Origin: DASXSB01 sp036506275
GTDB lineage: Bacteria > Methylomirabilota > Methylomirabilia > Rokubacteriales > CSP1-6
Reading direction: 5' to 3'
DNA: 6,937 nucleotides
NCBI GenBank assembly: GCA_036506275.1
Contig: DASXSB010000028.1
Span: forward strand, 1 to 6,937
The notes under the pieces are model-generated. The model was not told the origin of the DNA and searched no databases. It worked only from the letters and a program-made list of their open reading frames with translations. Within the stretch, counting starts at the first letter, position 1; each line of letters begins with the position of its first letter. Shown piece by piece: positions 1 through 5,364 of the stretch. Made by a program: the position numbers and the translations under genes.

Positions 1-143
1 TCGATGAAGTGATGCTCCGTGAGCCAGATCTCGTCGAAGCCGAGCTCTTCGCTCCACTCGATCTGCTGGAGCTCGCGCCGGATGATGTCGGAATGGGAGT
101 GGCCGGGCGGCGCCTGGAAGAAGTAGAAGGTGCTGAATCGCAT
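1..143 (-). CDS. LLM-class (luciferase-like) flavin-dependent monooxygenase, N-terminal fragment
   Basis: This is the beginning of a gene that continues past the left edge; 47 complete codons are visible. The protein starts MRFSTFYFFQAPPGHSHSD and continues to a GFDEIWLTEHHF stretch at residues 35-46. A short first beta strand, then a helix ending in LGFD, then a strand ending in xxEHHF, is the classic start of bacterial-luciferase-like TIM-barrel enzymes that use reduced flavin and O2 to oxidise small organic substrates. The ATG shares its A with the TGA stop of livF (TGATG). A GGAG at 154-151, seven bases upstream, is a good ribosome-binding site inside livF, so translation is probably coupled. 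As the last visible operon gene it may oxidise the compound the transporter brings in (inference). The family is clear; the substrate is not, because the specificity-determining parts are outside the window. Confidence 0.85.
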   Translation of the reverse strand, partial: MRFSTFYFFQAPPGHSHSDIIRRELQQIEWSEELGFDEIWLTEHHFI

Positions 144-835
144 CAGGACACTCCGAGGTAACGGGACTTGACGGCCTCGTCGGCGGCCAGCTCGTCCGGC
201 GTCGCGGTGTGGACGATGCGGCCGCGGCTCAAAATGTGGGCGCGGTCGGCGACGGAGAGCGCGAGCGGCAGATTCTGCTCCACGAGCAGGATCGAGAGCC
301 CCTCCCGCCGGAGCTCGAGGATGACGCGGCCGACCTCGCGCACGAGGAGCGGGGCGAGCCCTTCCGTGGGCTCGTCCATGAGGAGCAAATCGGGATTCGT
401 CATGAGAGCGCGCCCGATGGCGAGCATCTGCTGCTCGCCGCCGGAAAGCTTGCCGGCGCGCGTGCGGACGCGCTCGCGCAGACGCGGGAAGAGATCGTAG
501 ACGCGCGCTTCCGTCCAGCGCGCACCCGGCCGTGCCGCCACCATGAGGTTTTCGCGCACGCTCAGGGAGGGGAAGACGCGACGGCCCTGCGGGACCACCG
601 CCATGCCGCGCTCGACGAGGCGATACGCCGGCCACCCGGTGATGGGCTCGCCCTTGAACGTCACCCGACCGTGGCGGGGCGGCGTGAAGCCGACGATGGA
701 TCGGATGAGCGTCGTCTTCCCCATCCCGTTGCGGCCGAGAATGGTCACGACCTCGCCCGCGCCCACCCCGAGCGACACGCCCTGCACGACGTGACTCTCG
801 CCGTAATACGTGTGGAGGTCGGCGACGTCCAGCAT
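143..835 (-). CDS. livF: Branched-chain amino acid-type ABC transporter ATP-binding protein LivF
   Basis: This is one of the two cytoplasmic ATPases that power a HAAT/Liv-type importer. The 230-residue protein has the full ABC motif set: Walker A GRNGMGKT at 34-41, Q-loop Gln83 in VVPQGRRVFPSLSV, signature LSGGEQQ at 130-136, and Walker B LLLMDEP at 150-156 with Asp154 and Glu155. The switch position reads VEQN (Gln187), the usual LivF variant of the histidine seen in LivG; this and GRRVFPxLSVxENL separate LivF from LivG. The frame is open further upstream to 922, but MLDVADLHTYYGE at 835 is the family's normal N-terminus and anything longer would run into livG. It begins 7 bases after the livG stop and ends in a one-base overlap with the monooxygenase start. 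The assignment to the Liv family is secure; the transported substrate is not determined. Confidence 0.97.
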   Translation of the reverse strand: MLDVADLHTYYGESHVVQGVSLGVGAGEVVTILGRNGMGKTTLIRSIVGFTPPRHGRVTFKGEPITGWPAYRLVERGMAVVPQGRRVFPSLSVRENLMVAARPGARWTEARVYDLFPRLRERVRTRAGKLSGGEQQMLAIGRALMTNPDLLLMDEPTEGLAPLLVREVGRVILELRREGLSILLVEQNLPLALSVADRAHILSRGRIVHTATPDELAADEAVKSRYLGVS

Positions 836-842
836 CCCGCGC

Positions 843-1595
843 TCACGCTCCCAGGTAGATCTCGCGCACGAGGGGATCGGCCTTGACGGCCTCGCGGGTG
901 CCGTCGGCGATGACACGGCCATAGTGCAGCACGGTCACCGCGCGCGCCAGCTCGAGGGCGATGTCCATGTCGTGCTCGATGATGAGCACGGTCATGGCGG
1001 GATCGAGACGACCGAGCAGCGCCGCCATCTGCGCCGACTCCGCGGGCGAGAGACCGGCCGTGGGCTCGTCGAGGAGGAGGAGCCGCGGTCGGGTGGCGAG
1101 CGCGAGCGCGATCTCGAGCTGCCGCTGCTCGCCGTGGGAGAGGTGCCGCGCGCTCACGCGGGCGCGGCCCTCGAGGCCGACGGCCGCCAGCGTGGCGTGG
1201 GCGCGCGCGTGGAGTTCGCGGTAGCCCGAGAGCGGGCGATGCATGGCGAGCTTGGCGGGGTGGAGGCCCTGGGCGGCGAGCAGGCAATTTTCGAGCACCG
1301 TCAGCGCCGGGAACAGATTCGAGACCTGAAAGGTGCGGGCGAGGCCGAGGGCGGCCCGCCGGTGCGCGGCCATGCGCGTCACGTCGCGCCCGAAGAGCGT
1401 GATGCGGCCCGCGCTCACGGGCACCGCGCCCGCGATGAGGTTGAAGAGCGTCGTCTTGCCGGCGCCGTTCGGACCGATGAGCGCCCGGCGCTCGCCCGCC
1501 TGCACCGTGAGCGACACGCCGTCCACGGCGCGCAAGCCGCCGAACGCTCGCGACACGCCTTCGAGGCGGAGGGCGGCGCCGTCGGCACCGGTCAT
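843..1595 (-). CDS. livG: Branched-chain amino acid-type ABC transporter ATP-binding protein LivG
   Basis: This is the second ATPase of the importer, expected to pair with LivF below the LivH/LivM membrane channel. In the 250-residue product, Walker A GPNGAGKT is at 41-48, Q-loop Gln90 in ARTFQVSNLFPALTV, signature LSHGEQRQ at 152-159, Walker B LLLLDEP at 172-178 and switch His208 in IIEHDM. The RTFQ motif and the C-terminal region with DPLVREIYLGA are typical of LivG. The start chosen is ATG at 1595, giving MTGADGAALRLEGVSRAFGG, which matches the family's usual short lead-in; its upstream CGCTGAGCGCGAC is only a weak ribosome-binding site. A GTG at 1640 is in the same frame with no stop between and overlaps the livM stop as GTGA. 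It would add 15 residues (VRPAWLDRAAIAERD) with no counterpart I recognise in the family, so I prefer the ATG while noting the ambiguity. Confidence 0.96.
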   Translation of the reverse strand: MTGADGAALRLEGVSRAFGGLRAVDGVSLTVQAGERRALIGPNGAGKTTLFNLIAGAVPVSAGRITLFGRDVTRMAAHRRAALGLARTFQVSNLFPALTVLENCLLAAQGLHPAKLAMHRPLSGYRELHARAHATLAAVGLEGRARVSARHLSHGEQRQLEIALALATRPRLLLLDEPTAGLSPAESAQMAALLGRLDPAMTVLIIEHDMDIALELARAVTVLHYGRVIADGTREAVKADPLVREIYLGA

Positions 1596-1636
1596 GTCGC
1601 GCTCAGCGATCGCGGCCCGGTCGAGCCACGCGGGTC

Positions 1637-2563
1637 TCACGACCGGTGCCCGCGGGTGAAGGCACCGACCACCCCGCGGGGCGCGAAGAGGATGACGCCG
1701 ATGTACACGGCGCCGAGGATCAGCAGCCAGCGCTTCGTGTAGACGCTGACGAAATTTTTCAGGAACACGATGGCGGCGGCGCCGAGGGCGGGACCGGCGA
1801 GGGTGCCGGGCCCGCCGAGGGCCACCATGAGGAGCGTCTCCACCGAGGTCACGAGCTGCACGTCGACGGGACTCACGAAGCCGTTGTAGTACGCCCACAG
1901 GATGCCCGCGAAGCCGGCGAAGAACCCCGAGATCACGAACGCGAGGTATTTGTGCAGCCACACGTTGTAGCCGAGGGCGCGCATGCGGGACTCGCTCTCG
2001 CGGATGCCCTTGAGCGTCAGGCCGAACGGCGAGCGCACGATGACACCGAGGACGAGCCACGCCATGAGCGCCGCCACCAGCACGAAGTAGAAGAACGGGA
2101 GCGGGGACCAGAGACTCCCCGGCCACGGCAGGTCGGGACGCGGCACGCCGGAGATGCCGTTGTCACCCTTCGTCATCGACACCCAGCGGAAGGCGAGGCC
2201 CCACACGACCATGCCGAGGGCGAGCGTGATCATGAGGAAGTACGTGCCCACGGCGCGAATGGCGAGCACGCCGAAGATGGCGGCGGTGGCGGTGGCCAGC
2301 ACCAGCCCCGCGATGAGGCAGGTGACGAAACCGGCGGCGCGCTCGGTGGCGAGAATTCCCACCGCGTAGGCGGCGGCGCCGAAGTACGCGGCGTGGCCCA
2401 GCGACGGGAGGCCGGTGTAGCCGAGGAGCAGGTCGAGGCTCATGGCGAGCACGGCCACGATCACCACCTGCGTGAGCAGCGTGAGGGGATAGGCGGGGAG
2501 GAGGGGCGCGATGAGCGCGAGCACAGCCACCACCACCGCCGCCGCCGCGACGGGCCCGCGCAT
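1637..2563 (-). CDS. livM: Branched-chain amino acid-type ABC transporter permease LivM
   Basis: This is one of the two inner-membrane permeases of the importer. The 308-residue protein is strongly hydrophobic, with likely membrane segments near residues 5-22, 27-46, 52-72, 78-102, 106-127, 155-177, 205-226, 240-269 and 280-297. LivM landmarks are LLGYTGLPSLGHAAYFG (47-63), TKGDNGISGVP (131-141, the loop usually written TxGxxGLxG), the cytoplasmic coupling loop SPFGLTLKGIRESESRMRAL (178-197) that docks on an ATPase, and GGPGTLAGPALGA (250-262). The length is typical. The start is ATG at 2563, whose A is also the last base of the livH TGA stop (TGATG). No clear ribosome-binding site precedes it, so re-initiation from livH is likely. 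The stop overlaps a possible GTG start for livG, and otherwise 41 bases separate it from the livG ATG. Confidence 0.96.
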   Translation of the reverse strand: MRGPVAAAAVVVAVLALIAPLLPAYPLTLLTQVVIVAVLAMSLDLLLGYTGLPSLGHAAYFGAAAYAVGILATERAAGFVTCLIAGLVLATATAAIFGVLAIRAVGTYFLMITLALGMVVWGLAFRWVSMTKGDNGISGVPRPDLPWPGSLWSPLPFFYFVLVAALMAWLVLGVIVRSPFGLTLKGIRESESRMRALGYNVWLHKYLAFVISGFFAGFAGILWAYYNGFVSPVDVQLVTSVETLLMVALGGPGTLAGPALGAAAIVFLKNFVSVYTKRWLLILGAVYIGVILFAPRGVVGAFTRGHRS

Positions 2564-3423
2564 CAGACGCGCCCGAAGAGCCCCGTGGGGCGCAGGGCGA
2601 GGATCAACGCCATCGGCGCGAACAGCGTGAAGTAGGAGAGCTCGGGAAACAGCGCCTTCCCGAAGTTGTCGAGCAGCCCGACCAGCACGCTGCCCACCAT
2701 CGCTCCCGGAAGACTGCCGAGGCCGCCCACGATCACGACCACGAACGCGTAGGGCAGGACCTCGAAGTCGGCGCCCGGGTACACGCCGAGGAAGCCGCCG
2801 CCGATGACGCCGCCGAGAGCGGCGAGGGCGGCGCCGAGCGCGAAGACGCCGAGCGACAGGCGCGGGACCCGGATGCCCACGCCGGCCGCCATCTCGGCGT
2901 CGTCCACGGCGGCCCGGATCATCGCGCCTGCGCGCGTGCGGTCGAGCGCCAGCCAGAGCACGGCACCGATCACGAAGGCGACGACGATGAGGAAGATCCG
3001 GTACGTCGGAAAGCGGAGGGCGCCGGTGGCGACCGCGCCCTGCAGCATGGCGGGGACGGGGATCGTGTAGGGGTCGCCGCCCCACACGAGCAGCGCCACG
3101 TCCTGGAAGATCAGCGCGAAGCCGACCGTCATCAGCACTTGCCCCAGCGTCTGTCCCGGCAACCGCCGCAAGAACAGCCGCTCCATGGCCATGCCGACGA
3201 GGGCGATGGCGACGGCCCCCGCCACCAGCGCGAGCAGGAAGCTGCCCGTCCGCCACACCACCGAGAGGCCGACGTAGCCGCCCAGCATGAAGTACGAGCC
3301 GTGAGCGAGATTGACGATGCGCATGACGCCGAAGATCAACGAGAGACCGCTGGCGAGGAGGAACAGGAGCGCGCCGTACGACAGACCGTTGAAGGTCTGG
3401 GTGATCCAGAACTCCGCGCTCAC
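2563..3423 (-). CDS. livH: Branched-chain amino acid-type ABC transporter permease LivH
   Basis: This is the partner permease of LivM. The 286-residue membrane protein shows the LivH hallmark GLSLIFGVMRIVNLAHGS (26-43) followed by YFMLGGYV. A second conserved area is QVLMTVGFALIFQD (95-108), the cytoplasmic coupling loop is RTRAGAMIRAAVDDAEMAAG (162-181), and the C-terminal half carries YAFVVVIVGGLGSLPGAMVGS (225-245). About eight hydrophobic segments are visible. The start is a GTG at 3423, giving MSAEFWITQTFNGLSYG. It overlaps the TGA of the upstream amidohydrolase by four bases (GTGA), and there is no purine-rich ribosome-binding site, so translational coupling is the likely initiation route. 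Open frame continues upstream of this GTG but lies inside the amidohydrolase in another frame and has no family resemblance. No substrate-binding protein gene accompanies the permeases in the window. Confidence 0.96.
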   Translation of the reverse strand: MSAEFWITQTFNGLSYGALLFLLASGLSLIFGVMRIVNLAHGSYFMLGGYVGLSVVWRTGSFLLALVAGAVAIALVGMAMERLFLRRLPGQTLGQVLMTVGFALIFQDVALLVWGGDPYTIPVPAMLQGAVATGALRFPTYRIFLIVVAFVIGAVLWLALDRTRAGAMIRAAVDDAEMAAGVGIRVPRLSLGVFALGAALAALGGVIGGGFLGVYPGADFEVLPYAFVVVIVGGLGSLPGAMVGSVLVGLLDNFGKALFPELSYFTLFAPMALILALRPTGLFGRV

Positions 3424-4421
3424 GAGAGGCGCAGCAGCCGGGCGGCGGTGGTACCGAGGATCCGCGCCTGGTCGGCGCGCGAGAGCTTGAGCTTCTGGGT
3501 GACGATCTCGCGGGGGCGCTCGTAGCCCATGTCGAAGCAGTAGTCGCTGCCGAGCATGACGCGGTCGGCGCCCACCGTCTCCACGAGGAAGCGCAGCGCG
3601 TCCGGAGAATGGCTGATGGTGTCGTACGTGAAGCGGCGCAGGTAGTCGCCGACCGGGCGCTTGGCGGTGTCCCTCGTTTCCGGCCGCACGCGCTGCCCGC
3701 GCTGGAGCCGGCCCGCCAGGTACGGAAACGCCCCGCCCGCGTGGGGGAGGCACACCTCGAGCTTGCGGTGCCGATCGAGCACGCCGCCGAAGATGAGATG
3801 GGCGGCGGCGACGGCGGTGTCGAAGGGATTGCCGAGGAGGTTGCTCAGGTAGAAGCGCTGGAGGCGCGGCCCGCCGAGGACGTTGATGGGGTGGAGCAGC
3901 ACCGGCAGCCGGGACGCTTCGCACCGCTCGAAGATGGGCGCGAACTCCGGATCCGACAGCTCGCGTCCATTCACGTTCGTGCCGAGGTACACACCGCGGA
4001 TCCCCGGCAACGCCGCCGCCCGCGTGAGCTCGTCGAGGGCGCGCCGCGGATCCTGCATGGGGAGCGTGGCGCAGCCGACGAAGCGGTCGGGAAAGGCGCG
4101 GTGGGCTTCCGACATGGCGTCGTTGACGGCGCGCGCGAGGCGGACGCCGAGATCGGCGTCGGCCCAGTACACCATCGGCATCGTGAGCGACAGCGCGTGG
4201 ACGGCCACGCCCTGGCGATCCATCACGCGCAGGCGGCGCTCGAGATCCCAGTAGGTGGCGTCGAGGGGGGGCGTGCCGGGCGCGTCGCCGCGCAGGATGG
4301 TGGGCCCTTTGGGCGTCCGGTTGATGCGCATTCCGAAGGGCGAGCCCGCCTCCTCGATGAGCTTCAGGAACGTTTCCGGATAGAAGTGCGCGTGGATATC
4401 GACGGCGGCGGGGGTAGCCAC
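3420..4421 (-). CDS. Amidohydrolase family 2 protein, ACMSD-like metal-dependent decarboxylase/hydrolase
   Basis: A 333-residue TIM-barrel amidohydrolase of the family containing 2-amino-3-carboxymuconate-6-semialdehyde decarboxylase (ACMSD), gamma-resorcylate decarboxylase and related enzymes that use one metal ion to decarboxylate or hydrolyse aromatic or unsaturated acids. Visible metal/catalytic residues are His10 and His12 in VDIHAHFYPE, His177 in LLHPIN, His227 in LPHAGG and Asp293 in MLGSDYCF. Their spacing closely follows ACMSD (His9, His11, His177, His228, Asp294 as I recall for the Pseudomonas enzyme). Arg238 in LAGRLQRG may be the substrate arginine. The only sensible start is GTG at 4421: no other start codon lies in frame in the intergenic region, and no Shine-Dalgarno sequence precedes it. 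It is first in the operon and overlaps livH by four bases. Class is confident; reaction and substrate are open. A cytoplasmic role on the imported compound is inferred. Confidence 0.9.
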   Translation of the reverse strand: MATPAAVDIHAHFYPETFLKLIEEAGSPFGMRINRTPKGPTILRGDAPGTPPLDATYWDLERRLRVMDRQGVAVHALSLTMPMVYWADADLGVRLARAVNDAMSEAHRAFPDRFVGCATLPMQDPRRALDELTRAAALPGIRGVYLGTNVNGRELSDPEFAPIFERCEASRLPVLLHPINVLGGPRLQRFYLSNLLGNPFDTAVAAAHLIFGGVLDRHRKLEVCLPHAGGAFPYLAGRLQRGQRVRPETRDTAKRPVGDYLRRFTYDTISHSPDALRFLVETVGADRVMLGSDYCFDMGYERPREIVTQKLKLSRADQARILGTTAARLLRLS

Positions 4422-4442
4422 GGCCGGGGATTGTACTATAAG
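4415..4442 (+). promoter_or_regulatory. Putative divergent promoter of the PuuE-like deacetylase gene
   Basis: On the plus strand TAGCCA (4415-4420, four of six matches to TTGACA) is followed after 16 bases by TATAAG (4437-4442, five of six matches to TATAAT). Transcription would start near 4449 and give a leader of about 40 bases before the GTG at 4489. The -35 lies in the first codons of the opposing amidohydrolase gene, and the -10 overlaps the minus-strand -10, so polymerase could occupy only one direction at a time. TACTAT at 4434-4439 is an alternative -10. The match is modest. Confidence 0.4.
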
Positions 4443-4457
4443 CGTCGAGCCCGTCAG
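4430..4457 (-). promoter_or_regulatory. Putative promoter of the amidohydrolase-liv operon (predicted leaderless)
   Basis: On the minus strand a -35-like CTGACG (4457-4452) is followed after 16 bases by TACAAT (4435-4430), a five-of-six match to TATAAT. It lies in the only AT-rich patch of the region. Only eight bases separate the -10 from the GTG at 4421, so transcription would begin at or within about two bases of the start codon. An alternative -10, TATAGT at 4440-4435, would still leave a leader of only a few bases. This agrees with the absence of a ribosome-binding site. Consensus matching by eye; the organism's sigma factors are unknown. Confidence 0.5.
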
Positions 4458-4474
4458 CCCGTCGATCCCGTCAG
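4450..4474 (+). repeat. Short direct repeats (CCCGTC) in the divergent leader
   Basis: CCCGTC occurs at 4450-4455, 4458-4463 and 4467-4472, at spacings of 8 and 9 bases, with alternating tails AG, GA, AG. A degenerate relative, GCGTCGAG, lies just upstream at 4442-4449. The copies sit between the overlapping promoters and the plus-strand ribosome-binding site, and cover the presumed minus-strand -35. They could be a regulator-binding array or simply slippage in GC-rich DNA. Confidence 0.4.
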
Positions 4475-4475
4475 T

Positions 4476-4485
4476 GGAGGAGGAG
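4476..4485 (+). promoter_or_regulatory. Strong ribosome-binding site deciding the deacetylase start
   Basis: GGAGGAGGAG contains a perfect AGGAGG at 4478-4483, five bases before the GTG at 4489. This favours GTG 4489 over the in-frame GTG at 4474, which would lie upstream of and overlap the site. It is the best ribosome-binding site in the window and contrasts with the minus-strand operon, which has none at its first gene. Confidence 0.8.
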
Positions 4486-4488
4486 CCC

Positions 4489-5364
4489 GTGAGACTCCCG
4501 CACGAACGCTTCGAGTACTCCGCCATCGTCGATCGCCCGCCCTGGAAGCTGCCGCGGGGCGCGCGCATCGCGGTGTGGACGATCGTCAACATCGAGGAAT
4601 GGGACATCGAGAAGGCGATGCCGCGCCAGTACCTGACGGCGCCGCAGGGCGTGGCCACCATCCCCGACATTCCGAACTGGGCGTGGCACGAGTACGGCAT
4701 GCGCGTGGGCTTCTGGCGCTTCCACGAGGCGCTCGGGAAGCGGAAGATCCGCGCCACCACGTCGATCAACGCCAACGTGTGCCGCGCCTACCCGCGCGTG
4801 GCGCAGGCGATGCTCGACGCCGGGTGGGAGTTCATGGGGCACGGGGTGAAGCAGGGCGCGCTCCACACCGTGGCCGACCAGCGCGCGGTCATCCGCGACT
4901 CGATCGAGCTGATCCGCGAGTTCACCGGCAAGAAGCCCAAGGGATGGCTCGGCCCCGGCCTCACCGAGACCTGGGAGACGCTCGACCTCCTCGCCCTCGA
5001 GGGCATCGAGTATGTCTCGGACTGGGTCAACGACGACCAGCCTTACGAGATCCGCACGGAGGCGGGGCCGCTGGTGTCGGTGCCGTACACGCTCGAGCTC
5101 AACGACATCCCGATGATGGTGATCCAGCACCACACCTCGGATGCGTGGGTGCAGCGGGCCAAGGACCAGTTCGACCGTCTCTACCTGGAGGGCGCCAAGA
5201 ACCCGCGCGTGATGGCGCTCGCCGTCCATCCCTACATCTCGGGCGCGCCCCATCGCATCAAGTATTTCGAGGCGGTGTACGACTACATGCGCAAGCAGAA
5301 GAACGTGTGGTTCACCACCGGCGAGGAAATCTACGAGTGGTATCGCGCGAGCCGTGACTCCTAG
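4489..5364 (+). CDS. Polysaccharide deacetylase-superfamily protein, PuuE allantoinase / cyclic imidase-like
   Basis: A 291-residue cytoplasmic protein (no signal peptide) of the NodB-fold superfamily, in the branch that includes PuuE-type allantoinases and cyclic imide hydrolases rather than chitin deacetylases. Branch features are IVNIEEWDI (32-40) where true deacetylases have the TFDD metal motif, NWAWHEYGMRVGFWR (63-77), the GHG at 117-119 in place of the metal HxxxH, GWLGPGLTET (152-161), LNDIP (204-208), and VHPYISGAPHR (246-256) near the C-terminus. Loss of the aspartate and one histidine suggests a metal-independent or altered-metal ring hydrolase acting on a cyclic amide or ureide (inference from family). 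The start is GTG 4489, set by a perfect ribosome-binding site. It is divergent from the amidohydrolase-liv operon and likely co-regulated with it. Its TAG stop lies in a CTAG shared with the opposing ankyrin gene. Confidence 0.88.
   Translation: MRLPHERFEYSAIVDRPPWKLPRGARIAVWTIVNIEEWDIEKAMPRQYLTAPQGVATIPDIPNWAWHEYGMRVGFWRFHEALGKRKIRATTSINANVCRAYPRVAQAMLDAGWEFMGHGVKQGALHTVADQRAVIRDSIELIREFTGKKPKGWLGPGLTETWETLDLLALEGIEYVSDWVNDDQPYEIRTEAGPLVSVPYTLELNDIPMMVIQHHTSDAWVQRAKDQFDRLYLEGAKNPRVMALAVHPYISGAPHRIKYFEAVYDYMRKQKNVWFTTGEEIYEWYRASRDS
5361..5364. other. Palindromic CTAG providing stop codons on both strands
   Basis: TAG at 5362-5364 ends the plus-strand deacetylase, and TAG at 5363-5361 ends the minus-strand ankyrin gene, so the two convergent reading frames overlap by four bases. 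No intergenic space remains for a conventional terminator between them. Confidence 0.9.

Noticed and set aside
836..922. Upstream extension of livF to 922
   Set aside because: The extra 29 residues overlap the end of livG in another frame and are Pro/Arg/Ser-rich. The family N-terminus begins at the ATG at 835.
810..2635. Long plus-strand open frames opposite livG and livM
   Set aside because: Their translations are charged, His/Glu/Arg-rich and domain-less mirror images of the Liv genes, with no separate promoter or ribosome-binding evidence.
4474..4488. GTG at 4474 as the deacetylase start
   Set aside because: It overlaps the AGGAGG that would serve as the ribosome-binding site and adds only Val-Glu-Glu-Glu-Pro, which is the ribosome-binding site read as codons. 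GTG 4489 is correctly spaced from it.
4422..4775. Upstream extension of the amidohydrolase frame into the deacetylase gene
   Set aside because: It would be antisense to the deacetylase N-terminus and add 118 residues with no resemblance to the family. The HxH motif sits at residue 10-12 when started at 4421, as in ACMSD.
3609..5357. A 582-codon plus-strand open frame running across the amidohydrolase and into the deacetylase gene
   Set aside because: It is antisense to a clear amidohydrolase and then out of frame with a clear deacetylase-family gene. Its translation is Arg/Ala/Gly/His-rich low-complexity sequence with no domain, as expected for a shadow frame in very GC-rich DNA.
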